The position numbers were made by a program, and so were the translations under genes. The notes under the pieces are model-generated. The model was not told where the DNA came from, did no database searches, and saw only the letters and a list, made by a program, of their open reading frames with translations. Shown here piece by piece: positions 40,943 through 50,913 of a stretch of 64,000 nucleotides of DNA. How positions within the stretch are numbered: the first letter of the stretch is position 1; each line of letters opens with the position of its first letter. The DNA is taken from NCBI RefSeq assembly GCF_000599885.1, contig NZ_JFGT01000007.1, positions 124,001 through 188,000 on the forward strand. Reading direction: 5' to 3'. The stretch comes from Pantoea sp. IMH. Lineage in GTDB: Bacteria; Pseudomonadota; Gammaproteobacteria; Enterobacterales; Enterobacteriaceae.

Positions 40943-41701
40943 ATGTCCGTCTGGAGTATTGCTGCCGCCCAGTCCGGATCGCGTTCCGGCGACATTGACT
41001 GGAATATTTCGCGCCATCTCGACTTTGTGGATCAGGCCGCCGAGCACAGCGTTGATTTACTGATTTTTCCTGAGCTTTCCCTGACGGGTTATGAACTGGC
41101 GCTGACTCCCTCGCTGGCGATGTCCCTTGAGGATCCGCGACTGGAGGTGTTTGCCAAAGCCGCCATCCGCCATCAGATGGGGATCGTGATCGGACTGCCG
41201 CTGCAGGATGGGCCAGATACGCTGCTCGCCGCAGTGGCGTTTTTACCCGAAGGTACCCGTATTTCCTACGGTAAACGTAAGCTGTTCGGCGATGAAAAGT
41301 TATTCTTCAAAGCGGGACAAAGCGTGCCGCTGTTTGGCTACCAGCAGCATCATGTGGCGATGGCTATCTGCGCCGATATCAGCGTTGAATCCTACGCGCG
41401 TGACGCCGCGCAGCGGGGTGCCAATCTTTACGCCACCGGCGTGCTGGTGTCTGAGAAAGGCTACCATAACGACTGTGAATATCTCGCCCGCTGGTCACGC
41501 GACTATAAAATGGCCGTGCTGATGGCTAATCATGCTCTGCCGACAGGCGGTTATCAGAGCGCTGGTAAGAGCGCGCTGTGGGACGAAAGTGGACGCCAGG
41601 TTGTGCTGGGCGGCGGCGGCGAAGAATTAGTCATTGCCCGACGCAAAGGTAAACTCTGGCAGGGCGAAGTGCATACCGTTGCCTGTCGCTCTGCGGTCTG
41701 A
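40943..41701 (+). CDS. yobB: Carbon-nitrogen hydrolase family protein (YobB)
   Basis: 252 residues from ATG 40943 with CAGGAG upstream. The nitrilase catalytic triad is visible: Glu in LLIFPELSLTGYEL, Lys in SYGKRKLFGDE and Cys in VAMAICADISVE. The substrate is unknown. E. coli YobB at the same place between holE and exoX is somewhat shorter. Confidence 0.88.
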   Translation: MSVWSIAAAQSGSRSGDIDWNISRHLDFVDQAAEHSVDLLIFPELSLTGYELALTPSLAMSLEDPRLEVFAKAAIRHQMGIVIGLPLQDGPDTLLAAVAFLPEGTRISYGKRKLFGDEKLFFKAGQSVPLFGYQQHHVAMAICADISVESYARDAAQRGANLYATGVLVSEKGYHNDCEYLARWSRDYKMAVLMANHALPTGGYQSAGKSALWDESGRQVVLGGGGEELVIARRKGKLWQGEVHTVACRSAV

Positions 41702-41758
41702 AACTTATCAAGTACAGTGCAGGCTCCTGCCTGCCAAACGGCTTTCTGAAAAGGATCT

Positions 41759-42427
41759 ATGTTGTTACGCGTAATTGATACCGAAACCTGCGGTCTGCAG
41801 GGCGGCATTGTGGAAGTGGCTTCAGTGGATGTCGTTGACGGCCAGATCGTCAATCCGATGAGCGATCTTGTCTGCCCCGACCGGCCTATCAGCCCGCAGG
41901 CGATGGCGATTCACCGTATTACCGAAGCGATGGTCGCAGGTAAGCCGCCCATTGAGCAGATTGTCAGCCGCTATCACGGCAGTGACTACTATGTTGCGCA
42001 TAATGCCAGCTTCGATCGTCGCATGCTGCCAGAGATGCCGGGCGAGTGGATTTGTACCATGAAGCTGGCGCGAGGTTTATGGCCCGGTCTGAAATACAGT
42101 AATCAGGCGCTGCGCGACGCGTTGCAGCTGGATGTGACGCCGCCTGCAGATCTGCATGCCCACCGGGCGCTCTATGACTGTTACGTGACAGCGTCACTTC
42201 TGATCCGTATTATGTCCTTCTCTGGCTGGGATGCGGCTGAGATGGTGCGAAGAATGCAGGTAAGCGGTTCCAGCACCACCTTTCCGTTCGGCAAGTATCG
42301 CGGCAGTAAAATCGACGACGTGGCTAAACGCGATCCCAGTTATCTGAAATGGATGCTGAAAAATATCCGGGATCTTAAGCCCGACCTGCGCAGCGCCATG
42401 GAGCGCGCCCTGTCGGCCGATCAGTGA
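41759..42427 (+). CDS. exoX: Exodeoxyribonuclease X
   Basis: 222 residues. DEDDh motifs: [20 protein letters not shown] and [11 protein letters not shown] 3'-5' exonuclease that acts in mismatch repair and recombination. The C-terminal [26 protein letters not shown]-type segment is the domain shared with other DEDD nucleases. The stop overlaps the ptrB stop by 7 bp, convergent. Confidence 0.96.
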   Translation: MLLRVIDTETCGLQGGIVEVASVDVVDGQIVNPMSDLVCPDRPISPQAMAIHRITEAMVAGKPPIEQIVSRYHGSDYYVAHNASFDRRMLPEMPGEWICTMKLARGLWPGLKYSNQALRDALQLDVTPPADLHAHRALYDCYVTASLLIRIMSFSGWDAAEMVRRMQVSGSSTTFPFGKYRGSKIDDVAKRDPSYLKWMLKNIRDLKPDLRSAMERALSADQ

Positions 42428-44484
42428 GCCGTACCGGTGCCCAGCGTTTCCTGGGCGAGGCCAATCAGAAAAGCGTATTCCAGCGCCACACCCTCATAAG
42501 ATTTGAACCGGCCTGATTTCCCGCCATGACCGGAATCCATGTCGGTACAGAGCAGCAGCAAATTATCATCCGTTTTCATCTCACGCAGCTTCGCCACCCA
42601 CTTTGCCGGCTCCCAGTACTGCACCTGCGAATCATGCAGGCCGGTGGTGACCAGCATATGCGGATAGGGCTGCGCGGAAATGCAGTCGTAAGGGCTGTAC
42701 TGGCGCATATAGCGATAATAATTTTCATCCGCCGGATTGCCCCACTCTTCATATTCACCGGTGGTGAGTGGGATGGTTTCATCCAGCATCGTGGTCAGCA
42801 CATCCACAAAAGGCACCTGTGCCACCACGCCATCAAAACGCTCAGGTGCCCTGTTGATCACGGCCCCCATCAGCAAGCCCCCTGCGCTACCTCCCATGGC
42901 GTAAAGCTTATCGGGATTGCCATAGCCTTTGGCGACGAGCGCGTCGGTGACGTCGATAAAATCGTTGAACGTATTCATCTTGTTCAGCAGCTTGCCCGCC
43001 TCATACCACTGCTGTCCCAGCTCGCCACCGCCGCGTATATGCGCCAGCGCATAGACGAAGCCCCGGTCCAACAGGCTGAGACGGCTGCTGCTGAAGTCAG
43101 CATCCATGCTACTGCCATAAGATCCGTAGCCATAGACCAGCATCGGGTTTTTACCCGGCCTGAAATGTTCCCGGTGATACACCAGCGAAACGGGCACTTC
43201 GACGCCATCCCGGACTTTGATCCAGTGATGTTCACTGCGGTAAAGCGTGGCATCAAAACCTTTCACCTCAGTCTGTTTCAGCACCCGTCGCTCGCCGCTG
43301 TCCATATCCAGCTCAAACAGCGTGTCCGGGGTGGTCATTGAGGAGTAGCCGTAGCGTAACTTGCTGGTTTCAGGGCTGGGGTTATAGGAGAGCCAGGTGA
43401 CATAGGCCGGATCGTCAAAGGCAATCCCAAAAGTTTCACCGTTTTTCCGGCAAATCTGCCGCAGGCTGGTCAGTCCACGCTGCCGCTCCTCCACTACCAT
43501 CCAGTCGCGAAATACCGTGAAGCCCTCCAGTACTATATGTTCCCGTGCCGGAATAAGCGTTTCCCACGCCTTCTCAGCAAGTAAACCGGTGCGATAAAGC
43601 CCAAAATTTTTCCCTTCACGGTTGGAACGCAGATAGAAGTTATGCTGATAGTGATCGAGCGTGTACTCATGATCCTTACGGCGTGGACAGAAGACCTGCG
43701 GCCTGGCGTCTGCATATTCCGCGTCCAGCAGCAGAACCTCACTGGTGGTGCTGCTGGAAAGCGAAATCAAAATAAAGTGCTCGGAGGTGGTTTTATGCAG
43801 GCTGACGTAAAAAGTGTCGTCCTTCTCCTCATAAACCAGTTCATCCTGCTCCTGCGGCGTGCCTACCCGGTGACGCCAGACCTGCCACGGCAACAGCGTT
43901 TGCTTATCCTTCAGCACGTAATAGAGCGTACGGCTGTCGTTAACCCAGACGAAACTTGAGGAGACGTTTTCCAGTACTTCTGGATACCAGCAACCGGTTT
44001 CGAGATTGCAGAAGCGGATGCCGTACTGCCGGCGGGAGAGGAAATCTTCCGCCAGCGCCATGGTCTGGTTATCGGGAGAAATGCTCAGCCCGCCCAGCGT
44101 ATAGAATTCGCTGCGCGCCGCGCGCTGGTTGCCATCAACCAGCGTTTCCCAGATCTCTGGCGTGGCCGTGTCCGCAGGCTGACGCAGATGAATAGCGTAC
44201 TCGTTTCCCTCCTCATAGCGGCGCTGGTAACGGTAGCCGTTCCGTACCCAGGGTACAGAGTGATCCTGCTGCGGGATGCGATCCATCATTTCCCTGAGTA
44301 ACCGTTCCTCCAGCGCCTGCTGAGACTGCATAACTTCTCTGCCGTAATCATTCTCGGCATGCAAATACGCCAGCATGGCAGGATCTTCCCGGCTGTCGTC
44401 ACGAAGCCAATAATAGTTATCGGTACGGGTCTCGCCGTGCAGGCGCATTTCAAAAGGGATTTTTTTTGCTACTGGTGGTTTCAT
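42421..44484 (-). CDS. ptrB: Oligopeptidase B
   Basis: 687 residues from ATG 44484, matching the family; an ATG 11 codons earlier lacks a ribosome site. The N-terminal beta-propeller starts near DNYYWLRDD. The catalytic serine is in [12 protein letters not shown] (near 530), with aspartate and histidine in the last 80 residues ([21 protein letters not shown]). It cleaves after Arg and Lys in short peptides. Confidence 0.96.
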   Translation of the reverse strand: MKPPVAKKIPFEMRLHGETRTDNYYWLRDDSREDPAMLAYLHAENDYGREVMQSQQALEERLLREMMDRIPQQDHSVPWVRNGYRYQRRYEEGNEYAIHLRQPADTATPEIWETLVDGNQRAARSEFYTLGGLSISPDNQTMALAEDFLSRRQYGIRFCNLETGCWYPEVLENVSSSFVWVNDSRTLYYVLKDKQTLLPWQVWRHRVGTPQEQDELVYEEKDDTFYVSLHKTTSEHFILISLSSSTTSEVLLLDAEYADARPQVFCPRRKDHEYTLDHYQHNFYLRSNREGKNFGLYRTGLLAEKAWETLIPAREHIVLEGFTVFRDWMVVEERQRGLTSLRQICRKNGETFGIAFDDPAYVTWLSYNPSPETSKLRYGYSSMTTPDTLFELDMDSGERRVLKQTEVKGFDATLYRSEHHWIKVRDGVEVPVSLVYHREHFRPGKNPMLVYGYGSYGSSMDADFSSSRLSLLDRGFVYALAHIRGGGELGQQWYEAGKLLNKMNTFNDFIDVTDALVAKGYGNPDKLYAMGGSAGGLLMGAVINRAPERFDGVVAQVPFVDVLTTMLDETIPLTTGEYEEWGNPADENYYRYMRQYSPYDCISAQPYPHMLVTTGLHDSQVQYWEPAKWVAKLREMKTDDNLLLLCTDMDSGHGGKSGRFKSYEGVALEYAFLIGLAQETLGTGTAH

Positions 44485-44620
44485 ATTGCCTGCCCCGCAA
44501 AGTGAGAAAGATGACATAAGGGTGGCATGTTGTGGCGCTTAAAGCCAGGCGGCGGAGAGGGAGAATTTTAAAATGGTGCGTTAAAACAGCGAGTTGGGGC
44601 GGACAGGCCGCCCCGGAAAT

Positions 44621-45271
44621 TCAGGCGGTGAGCTTCTGTTTTTCTTCACGAATGTCGCGGGCGATGCTGTCGCGGACATCCTCAGGGATCCTGAGCTCGT
44701 CGCCCAGCGCCTTAAGGTAGCTGCGTTCCATAAAGTGGTCGAGGTCGATAACGAGATTACTGAGGTAATAAACTTCCAGCGCTTCCTCTTCGTTTTTGAC
44801 GTCGTGCGCCAGTTTTTGCGGATCGAGTGGCATCTCAATGGCCTGCTGGATTAGCCGTTCACCTTCCTGCCCGAGTCCGGCCTGATGGATATGTTCCCCG
44901 ATCGCTTTTCGCTCATCGCCATCGATATGACCATCGCTTTTGGCCGCAAACACCAGCGCCTGCACCAGGCGTTCGGCACGGCGATCCACCGGCGAAGCGG
45001 CCTGAGCTGGCTGAGCGTCATCACGCCGGGCTTCGCCCACACGCTGCTTATATTTGTTCCACAGAACCGCACCGGCCGCCGCACCACCGCCGATAATCAG
45101 GGCGTTTTTGCCATATTTACTCAGCAGACTGCGGGAGGATTTGCTGCTGATCAGCAGCGTGGCGAGCCCGCCCAGCGCACCTGGCGCCAGCAATTTACTT
45201 AGCCCTTCTCCACCGCCAGGCTTGCTTTTGTTCCCCATCAGGGACTGAATCTGTTGCAGCCAGTTGGTCAT
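44621..45271 (-). CDS. yebE: DUF533 / TerB-like protein YebE
   Basis: 216 residues. A glycine-rich hydrophobic stretch (about 25-70) suggests membrane association. The C-terminal TerB-like domain has AKSDGHIDGDERKAI. In E. coli yebE is in the CpxAR regulon; function unknown. The E. coli neighbour yebF is missing. Confidence 0.92.
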   Translation of the reverse strand: MTNWLQQIQSLMGNKSKPGGGEGLSKLLAPGALGGLATLLISSKSSRSLLSKYGKNALIIGGGAAAGAVLWNKYKQRVGEARRDDAQPAQAASPVDRRAERLVQALVFAAKSDGHIDGDERKAIGEHIHQAGLGQEGERLIQQAIEMPLDPQKLAHDVKNEEEALEVYYLSNLVIDLDHFMERSYLKALGDELRIPEDVRDSIARDIREEKQKLTA

Positions 45272-45762
45272 TGTCTTCCCTTATTTTACTGGAAACCTCC
45301 AGCATAGTGAGAGCGACGTCAAGTTGCGTCAAGGGAGGCAAAGCCTGGAAAAGTTGAACTTCAGGGAGAGGAGAAAGACGCTGAATAAGCAGACACGTCG
45401 GATACCGGATAGCAAAAGAGTCAGAACGTAGTACAAGCCAGAGCCTGAGTTGAGGCAAACGCCAAACTCATATTGAGCTGGGCGTAATGCTGTAGCAGGT
45501 CGCCTGCAATCGTTTAAGAATACCGCGCCGCGCTACCCCGGAGAGATAAGCAGCGGCTCAGGGGCAGGAAGGCGTTTCCGTCATCACCGCAGGCAGCACA
45601 AGCCGGTTGGGTTCAGCGGGAGCAACTCTTACACCGGCGCTGTCGCTCACCACTCCGCGGGCCAGGCTGTCACCTTACCGCCCTCTGCTTAACAGGCGAG
45701 GCCTGAATACCTGAGACCCTACAGCCGCCATCAGCCATCATCATTCACCTGCCAACCTGATA
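45272..45762. other. Gap between yebE and yebG (yebF site)
   Basis: About 490 bp. E. coli has yebF here; I find no YebF-like frame. Short inverted GC-rich segments are present, but nothing that I can name. The minus-strand frame at 45195-45458 overlaps the yebE start and looks random. Confidence 0.4.
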
Positions 45763-46140
45763 TCAGGCGGCCTTAGGACGCCCCTTCGGTTTTGATAGGG
45801 TGGCATCCGCATGCTCTTCTGCCGCCGCTGGGGAAGATTCCTGCTCTTTGCTGAGATCCTGAACGGCACTCTCCGGCCCGGCTTGTACGGCGCTGGCATC
45901 AACGTCAGGCATTTTGCTGGTGCGCAGTATATGCTGTACTGCGTCTTTATTCTCCGCAAGGAACAGGCCGAGCGCTTCGCACTGTTCCTCCTCCATCGCC
46001 AGCGGGCCGGCACTTAACCAGTCGCAGAACACTTCCGCCATATCGAGCATTTTGTCATACGCGTCAGCTTCTTTTTTACTGGCGAATGTCATTTTTTCCT
46101 CACCTTTTCTGACGACAACATATTTGATTTCAACAGCCAT
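45763..46140 (-). CDS. yebG: DNA damage-inducible protein YebG
   Basis: 125 residues from ATG 46140. The N-terminal half [32 protein letters not shown] matches YebG. The tail is longer than in E. coli (96 residues) and is acidic with alanines, ending KPKGRPKAA, an AT-hook-like motif. A LexA box lies directly upstream, so SOS control is expected. It is divergent from purT. Confidence 0.92.
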   Translation of the reverse strand: MAVEIKYVVVRKGEEKMTFASKKEADAYDKMLDMAEVFCDWLSAGPLAMEEEQCEALGLFLAENKDAVQHILRTSKMPDVDASAVQAGPESAVQDLSKEQESSPAAAEEHADATLSKPKGRPKAA

Positions 46141-46155
46141 AGTTTCCACCTGGGT

Positions 46156-46175
46156 TACTGTATTTTTATACAGTA
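46156..46175. promoter_or_regulatory. LexA box upstream of yebG
   Basis: TACTGTATTTTTATACAGTA is a near-perfect LexA operator (CTGT - 8 nt - ACAG core). It is 16 bp from the yebG start codon. LexA repression with SOS induction is expected. Confidence 0.9.
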
Positions 46176-46219
46176 TATCAGCAGCTGTTTTCCAGCTCAA
46201 CCCCGGAAAGCAGATGTAT

Positions 46220-46235
46220 ACGCAAACGTTTTCGT
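46220..46235. promoter_or_regulatory. PurR operator upstream of purT
   Basis: ACGCAAACGTTTTCGT matches the PurR consensus at every position I can recall. It lies about 44 bp upstream of the purT start codon, so purine repression through PurR is expected. Confidence 0.88.
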
Positions 46236-46278
46236 TTATACTGCGCCCGCGTTTTTTTCATCCATTCGGGGAGAAGCT

Positions 46279-47457
46279 ATGACAACTCTGGGAACCGCGC
46301 TGCGCCCTGCCGCAACCCGCGTAATGCTGTTAGGTTCAGGTGAACTGGGCAAAGAAGTCGCACTGGAATGCCAGCGCCTCGGTGTGGAAGTGATCGCGGT
46401 TGACCGCTACGCCGGAGCGCCCGCGATGCATGTGGCCCATCGCAGCCATGTGATTAATATGCTGGATGGTGAGGCGCTGAAGGCCCTGGTTGCCCAGGAG
46501 CGCCCCGATTTTATCGTGCCGGAAATCGAGGCTATTGCTACTGATATGCTGGTTGCGCTGGAGAAGCAGGGAGAAAATGTGGTGCCCTGCGCCCGTGCCG
46601 CACAGCTGACGATGAACCGTGAAGGTATCCGGCGTCTGGCGGCAGAGGAACTCGCCCTCCCCACTTCCCGCTACCGCTTCGCCGACAGCCGCAGCGCATT
46701 CGACCAGGCAACAACCGACATCGGCTTTCCCTGTATCGTTAAGCCGGTGATGAGTTCTTCCGGTAAAGGTCAGAGTTTTATTCGTGAAGCCGGGCAGCTT
46801 GACGCCGCCTGGGAGTATGCCCAGCAGGGTGGCCGTGCGGGAGCAGGACGCGTCATTGTGGAAGGCGTGGTGAAATTTGATTTTGAGATTACCCTGCTCA
46901 CCGTCAGTGCCGTAGATGGCATCCATTTTTGCGCCCCGGTGGGTCACCGGCAGGAAGATGGCGACTATCGTGAGTCCTGGCAGCCGCAGCAGATGAGCGA
47001 TCTTGCCCTTGAGCGTGCGCAGGCTGTTGCCGCTAAAGTAGTGAGCGCGCTGGGTGGCTATGGCCTGTTTGGCGTTGAACTCTTTGTTTGTGGTGATGAG
47101 GTGGTGTTCAGTGAAGTCTCACCCCGGCCACACGATACCGGCATGGTTACGCTGATTTCCCAGGATCTCTCTGAGTTTGCCCTGCACGTCCGTGCCTTCC
47201 TCGGTCTGCCGGTAGGTGGAATTCGTCAGTATGGTCCTGCGGCTTCTGCGGTAATTCTGCCTGAATTGCACAGCGACAATGTGCAGTTTGCGAATCTTGA
47301 TCGGGTTCTTGGTGCGGGGTTACAGCTCCGCCTGTTTGGCAAACCTGAGATTCAGGGAGAGCGCCGGCTAGGCGTCGCGCTCGCCAGCGGCGACAGCATT
47401 GAGGATGCCGTTGAACGCGCCACCCGCTGCGCGGCGGGCGTGAAAGTCAGCGGATAG
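46279..47457 (+). CDS. purT: Formate-dependent phosphoribosylglycinamide formyltransferase PurT
   Basis: 392 residues, the E. coli length. ATP-grasp fold: N-terminal [16 protein letters not shown], then [16 protein letters not shown] and the metal-binding [15 protein letters not shown]. It forms formyl-GAR from GAR, formate and ATP in purine synthesis. A PurR operator precedes it. Confidence 0.97.
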   Translation: MTTLGTALRPAATRVMLLGSGELGKEVALECQRLGVEVIAVDRYAGAPAMHVAHRSHVINMLDGEALKALVAQERPDFIVPEIEAIATDMLVALEKQGENVVPCARAAQLTMNREGIRRLAAEELALPTSRYRFADSRSAFDQATTDIGFPCIVKPVMSSSGKGQSFIREAGQLDAAWEYAQQGGRAGAGRVIVEGVVKFDFEITLLTVSAVDGIHFCAPVGHRQEDGDYRESWQPQQMSDLALERAQAVAAKVVSALGGYGLFGVELFVCGDEVVFSEVSPRPHDTGMVTLISQDLSEFALHVRAFLGLPVGGIRQYGPAASAVILPELHSDNVQFANLDRVLGAGLQLRLFGKPEIQGERRLGVALASGDSIEDAVERATRCAAGVKVSG

Positions 47458-47463
47458 CGCGTA

Positions 47464-47484
47464 AACCGCACTTCAGGTGCGGTT
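47464..47484. terminator. Hairpin between purT and eda
   Basis: AACCGCAC / GTGCGGTT, an 8-bp stem with a TTCAG loop, followed by ATATTTT on the plus strand. It can serve the convergent purT and eda. Confidence 0.6.
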
Positions 47485-47493
47485 ATATTTTGC

Positions 47494-48132
47494 TTAGCGG
47501 GCGCCAGCGACCGCTTCTTTTGCCAGCTGAGTAATGCGATCGTAGTCGCCGGCCTCCAGCGCATCCGCCGGCACCAGCCAGGAGCCACCGATGCAGAGCA
47601 CGCTTTTCAGGGCAAGATAATCACGATAGTTCGCCGGTGAAATGCCGCCAGTCGGGCAGAACCGCACTTGTGGGAAAGGTCCGCCAATCGCCTGCAGCGC
47701 CTTGACGCCGCCATTGGCTTCTGCCGGGAAAAATTTGAACTCCCGCAGCCCATAATCCAGACCGGTCATCAGTTCTGAGACGGTACTGATGCCGGGGATC
47801 AGCGGCACCGGGCCGTCAACCGCCGCTTTTAGCAGCGAATCGGTAATGCCGGGGCTGATAACGAACTGTGCACCCGCATCCGTCACCTGCTTCAGCTGCT
47901 CAACGTTCAGCACGGTGCCCGCACCCACAATGGCTTCCGGCACTTCCCTGATCATCGCTTTGAGGGCGTCCATTGCACAAGGCGTACGCAGGGTGACCTC
48001 CAGAACTTTTACGCCACCCGCCACAAGCGCCTTCGCCATCGGCACCGCGTGCTCAAGTTTGTTGACGACAATCACCGGCACAACCGGGCCCGTGGTCAGA
48101 ATCTGTTCTGCGCTTGTTTTCCAGTTACTCAT
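47494..48132 (-). CDS. eda: KDPG/KHG aldolase
   Basis: 212 residues from ATG 48132. The Schiff-base lysine is in [11 protein letters not shown] (near 132), with VGAGTVLN and CPTGGIS typical of Eda. It splits 2-keto-3-deoxy-6-phosphogluconate to pyruvate and glyceraldehyde 3-phosphate. The usual partner edd is not next to it: upstream is a 560-bp gap and a PTS operon. KDPG could still come from the KdgR-controlled hexuronate pathway. Confidence 0.96.
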   Translation of the reverse strand: MSNWKTSAEQILTTGPVVPVIVVNKLEHAVPMAKALVAGGVKVLEVTLRTPCAMDALKAMIREVPEAIVGAGTVLNVEQLKQVTDAGAQFVISPGITDSLLKAAVDGPVPLIPGISTVSELMTGLDYGLREFKFFPAEANGGVKALQAIGGPFPQVRFCPTGGISPANYRDYLALKSVLCIGGSWLVPADALEAGDYDRITQLAKEAVAGAR

Positions 48133-48693
48133 TAAGCTGCTTCTCCTGTTAAACCCACCTCTGCACTCACGGCGAGGCGGCAAAAAGCGACGCACGCGGC
48201 GTCCGGAAGTAAATGCTGCATCTACCATACAGGATGTTGACGCTCTGCGTCCATGCGCTGGCGCAGTTTTTGAAACTGCGGTTCATTTTTTTAATGTGCC
48301 TTGTTTATCTTGAAATAATAGAGGCACTGAAAACCACGCAGATGACGGGCAAACGGAACGCGAAAAGGACAGATATGAAACGTAAAGCGTCCCATCCCTG
48401 GGGCGGCGCTGGTCGGGAAAGGCGTTGCTGTTGCGTCTTTACGGGTAAGCCCTGCTCCCGACTCCGGCACTTTACTGTAACATCAGGCGCTGAAAGCGTC
48501 TCAGGCGAGCTGTCCAGGAGCACAGTTACACCTCGTAAACGAACTATCGGGATCTTCAGGCACTTGAGCAGATCAAACGACGTTTCCAGGAGTTCAGGCA
48601 GACCTCTTAAACAACTCCTCCATACCTCACGCTTGTACGTCTTAAACAAACCTACATACCTCACGCCTGAAAGTCTCTGATAACAGTTCCAGC
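48133..48693. other. Gap upstream of eda, with degenerate repeats
   Basis: No gene accepted. It should hold the eda promoter and the end of the PTS operon transcript. The right half has short imperfect direct repeats: TCCAGGAG...CAGTTACACCTCGTAAAC at 48513-48540 and TCCAGGAG...CAGGCAGACCTCTTAAAC at 48585-48612, and CATACCTCACGC at 48621 and 48655, 34 bp apart. Two long frames here (plus 48213-48680, minus 48305-48664) mirror each other and look random. Confidence 0.5.
48513..48666. repeat. Short imperfect direct repeats before the PTS operon end
   Basis: Two copies about 72 bp apart share TCCAGGAG, CAG and CCTC.TAAAC at equal spacing. Then CATACCTCACGC occurs twice (48621-48632 and 48655-48666) with TTAAACAA between. 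They are not IS ends or a CRISPR array. The role is unknown. Confidence 0.5.
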
Positions 48694-49284
48694 TTAACTG
48701 ACCGGTTGGGAGGGATGATGACCGTTAATCACCTGCGTAACAGAAGAGGAAAACCAGCCGCTGAGCCAGCGATCCAGCCCGGCATAATCGACATGTTTCC
48801 CCTGTGCCAGCTCATAGACCGGCCCCAGCGCCAGAGGTTTTGCGCGTTGAGCGAGTTTATACAGCTCTGGCAGATAATCTTCGCCAGGATGACCGTGCTT
48901 ACGCTCGTGCAACCGCGCGCCGTAACGCGCCACAGCCTGGTCTGGCGAGATCTCGTTCCAGATCTCCAGCACCTGCTCAACCCCGGCCTGTTCGAAAATC
49001 GCCTGCCAGAAAGCGGATGGCTGAAATCCGAACCAGGCATCCACCACATAGACGCATTTACTGGGCGCCTGTGAAACGATGCTGCCAATGACCTGACAGG
49101 CCGCGCGTCCCAGCTGACGATTGGTGTCACGGTCTAAATCAGGATAGTGCGCCATGAAAGGTTCTTTAATGTCGTCAACAGAGAGCGAAGGCCAGTTGAA
49201 ACGATCGGTCAGATGGCGTACCACGGTGCTTTTACCCGAGGCGGGTACGCCATTTACCAGCACCAGCTTTTTACCGTATGTCAT
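48694..49284 (-). CDS. P-loop kinase-like protein of the PTS operon
   Basis: 196 residues. Walker A NGVPASGKST at residues 11-20, followed by SVDDIKEPF, resembles the AAA_33/gluconate-kinase/zeta-like group of small kinases. It overlaps the stop of the EIIA gene by 4 bp (ATGA), so it is translationally coupled and last in the operon. A carbohydrate kinase is the simplest reading, but a nucleotide or regulatory kinase is possible. No substrate can be assigned from the sequence. Confidence 0.75.
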   Translation of the reverse strand: MTYGKKLVLVNGVPASGKSTVVRHLTDRFNWPSLSVDDIKEPFMAHYPDLDRDTNRQLGRAACQVIGSIVSQAPSKCVYVVDAWFGFQPSAFWQAIFEQAGVEQVLEIWNEISPDQAVARYGARLHERKHGHPGEDYLPELYKLAQRAKPLALGPVYELAQGKHVDYAGLDRWLSGWFSSSVTQVINGHHPSQPVS

Positions 49285-49718
49285 AGGATAGCCACCACTT
49301 GCTCTGGGGTACGAGCCTGGCGTAGCTGGCGCAGCACCTCTTCGTCATCCAGCAGGCTCACAATGGCGCGGATGCCCTCTTCGATATGCGAGTTACTGTC
49401 ACAGGCAGCAAACATAATCACGATATCCGCTTTATCACTGTCGTAAAACTGCACGGGTTCATCCAGCACCACAAGACTGAAACCGTTTTTGATCACCCCG
49501 CACTCCGGACGCGCGTGCGGCATGGCAATCCCCTCATCAAATACGTAATAGGCGCCATGTTCCAGCGTACTCTCAATTACCGCCTGCCCGTAGCGCTCTT
49601 CAATGTAGCCGTGGGCCACCAGCGGCTGGGCCGCCAGACAGATAATTTTTTGCCAGTCCTTTTCTTTTACCCCGACCTGAATCGCCTGGGCATCAATTAA
49701 TAACTGTTTAATCGTCAT
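49281..49718 (-). CDS. PTS EIIA component (ascorbate/fructose/mannitol type)
   Basis: 145 residues, PTS_EIIA_2 domain. The phosphorylated histidine is in DEGIAMPHARPECGV (near 68), the typical PHAR motif. It receives phosphate from HPr and passes it to the EIIB at 52260. It is similar in type to UlaC. It lies 9 bp after the small protein gene and overlaps the kinase gene. Confidence 0.9.
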   Translation of the reverse strand: MTIKQLLIDAQAIQVGVKEKDWQKIICLAAQPLVAHGYIEERYGQAVIESTLEHGAYYVFDEGIAMPHARPECGVIKNGFSLVVLDEPVQFYDSDKADIVIMFAACDSNSHIEEGIRAIVSLLDDEEVLRQLRQARTPEQVVAIL

Positions 49719-49727
49719 ATTTCCTCC

Positions 49728-49997
49728 CTAAATATTACGGCGAATAGTATTGCGTAATTCATCAATTTTAATGAACAGTGCATCCACCTGCTGGCGATGC
49801 GCCGGGCTTTTGGCAAAAACAGATAATGCACGATTATAACGCAGCATCAGCGTCTTTTGCGTTTCGCCATCACGTGGGTCCGCCGCTAATTGCGTTTCCA
49901 GACGTTGCAGCTCCGTCATTAATTCTGCAGCTTCCTGCTGAACATCGCCCTGCGCTTCCGGCGCTTTGTTAAATAAAGACTTTATGGATGAAAACAT
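49728..49997 (-). CDS. Small helical protein of the PTS operon, unknown function
   Basis: 89 residues from ATG 49997 with a strong GGGAGG site. Predicted to be a helical bundle: EAAELMTELQRLETQL, LMLRYNRALSVFAKS and HRQQVDALFIKIDELRNTIR form amphipathic helices. No signal, no cysteines, no catalytic-looking motif. Its strong ribosome site and its place between aldolase and EIIA suggest a structural or regulatory partner. I do not recognise a family. Confidence 0.75.
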   Translation of the reverse strand: MFSSIKSLFNKAPEAQGDVQQEAAELMTELQRLETQLAADPRDGETQKTLMLRYNRALSVFAKSPAHRQQVDALFIKIDELRNTIRRNI

Positions 49998-50070
49998 ATT
50001 ATCCTCCCGGCCCCGCCGGACAAGCCGGGGCCTTTTGCAGTTAAGCAAATAAAATTTAATGACGGCGGAT

Positions 50071-50913
50071 TTATTTAAATAAGGCGATTTTTTCCATTAA
50101 TACATTCGTGACGGCCTGGTTTGCAGGAATAAGGAATTTGCGCACGCTGTCGTTAACTTTGCCTTTATCAAAGGTGGCCTTACATTGCCCGACCCACTGC
50201 ACGTTCATTTCGGTGCCGACATTGACCTTATCAATGCCTTCGGTCACGACTTTACGCATATCTTCGTCGCTGACGCCGGTGCCACCATGCAGCACCAGCG
50301 GCTTGCCGGTAACTTCACTGATGGCCGCCAGACGCTGATGCTGGATCTGGGTTTTCCCGGTATACATGCCGTGTACGGTACCGATAGAGACGGCCAGCAT
50401 ATCCACATCGGTGGCGGATGAATAACGCATGGCGTCCTCAACGGTGGTGAATTCAATCGCGCTCATATCAACCGATTTACCATCTTCAGTGCCGCCAATG
50501 GCACCCAGTTCCCCTTCTACGGTAATGTTTCGCGGCCGGGCCAGCGACACCACTTTTTTGGTGTTTTCAATGTTCTCTTCAATCGGCAAATGCGAGCCGT
50601 CGTACATCACCGAGCTGAATCCGGCATCCATGGCGGTGGTGATATCGTCGATGCTTGAGCAGTGATCAAGATGCAAACACGCCGGAACATTATGGCTTGC
50701 CGACAGCGAGCAGACGGAATCGACTAACAGCTTATGGCCCAGGTATTCAGCCGTACCGGTCGAAATCTGGATCATCAGCGGGCTGTTGGTGTTTTGCGCG
50801 GCCTTGAAAAAGGCCGGCAGCATTTCCAGACAATGTAAGTTGAATGAGCCGACCGCTTTAAAATTACGTTGCTTAGCGACAGTCAGAAGATCGGTGAAAT
50901 TATACAGACTCAT
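50071..50913 (-). CDS. Class II ketose-bisphosphate aldolase (KbaY/GatY/Fba-like)
   Basis: 280 residues from ATG 50913 with GAGGAG upstream. Zinc and catalytic motifs are intact: HLDHCSS (near 80), VMYDGSHLP, EGELGAIGG, VSIGTVHGMY and LVLHGGTGVSD, plus INVGTE-like VNVGTEMNV. It should cleave fructose 1,6- or tagatose 1,6-bisphosphate (or a related ketose bisphosphate) to DHAP and glyceraldehyde 3-phosphate. It overlaps the EIIC stop by 14 bp. Confidence 0.9.
   Translation of the reverse strand: MSLYNFTDLLTVAKQRNFKAVGSFNLHCLEMLPAFFKAAQNTNSPLMIQISTGTAEYLGHKLLVDSVCSLSASHNVPACLHLDHCSSIDDITTAMDAGFSSVMYDGSHLPIEENIENTKKVVSLARPRNITVEGELGAIGGTEDGKSVDMSAIEFTTVEDAMRYSSATDVDMLAVSIGTVHGMYTGKTQIQHQRLAAISEVTGKPLVLHGGTGVSDEDMRKVVTEGIDKVNVGTEMNVQWVGQCKATFDKGKVNDSVRKFLIPANQAVTNVLMEKIALFK

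Noticed and set aside
48513-48666. CRISPR array
   Set aside because: Repeats are short, imperfect and unequally spaced, with no cas genes.
48213-48680. Overlapping plus and minus frames in the eda upstream gap
   Set aside because: Both have random-looking composition, no ribosome sites, and lie in a repeat-rich non-coding region.
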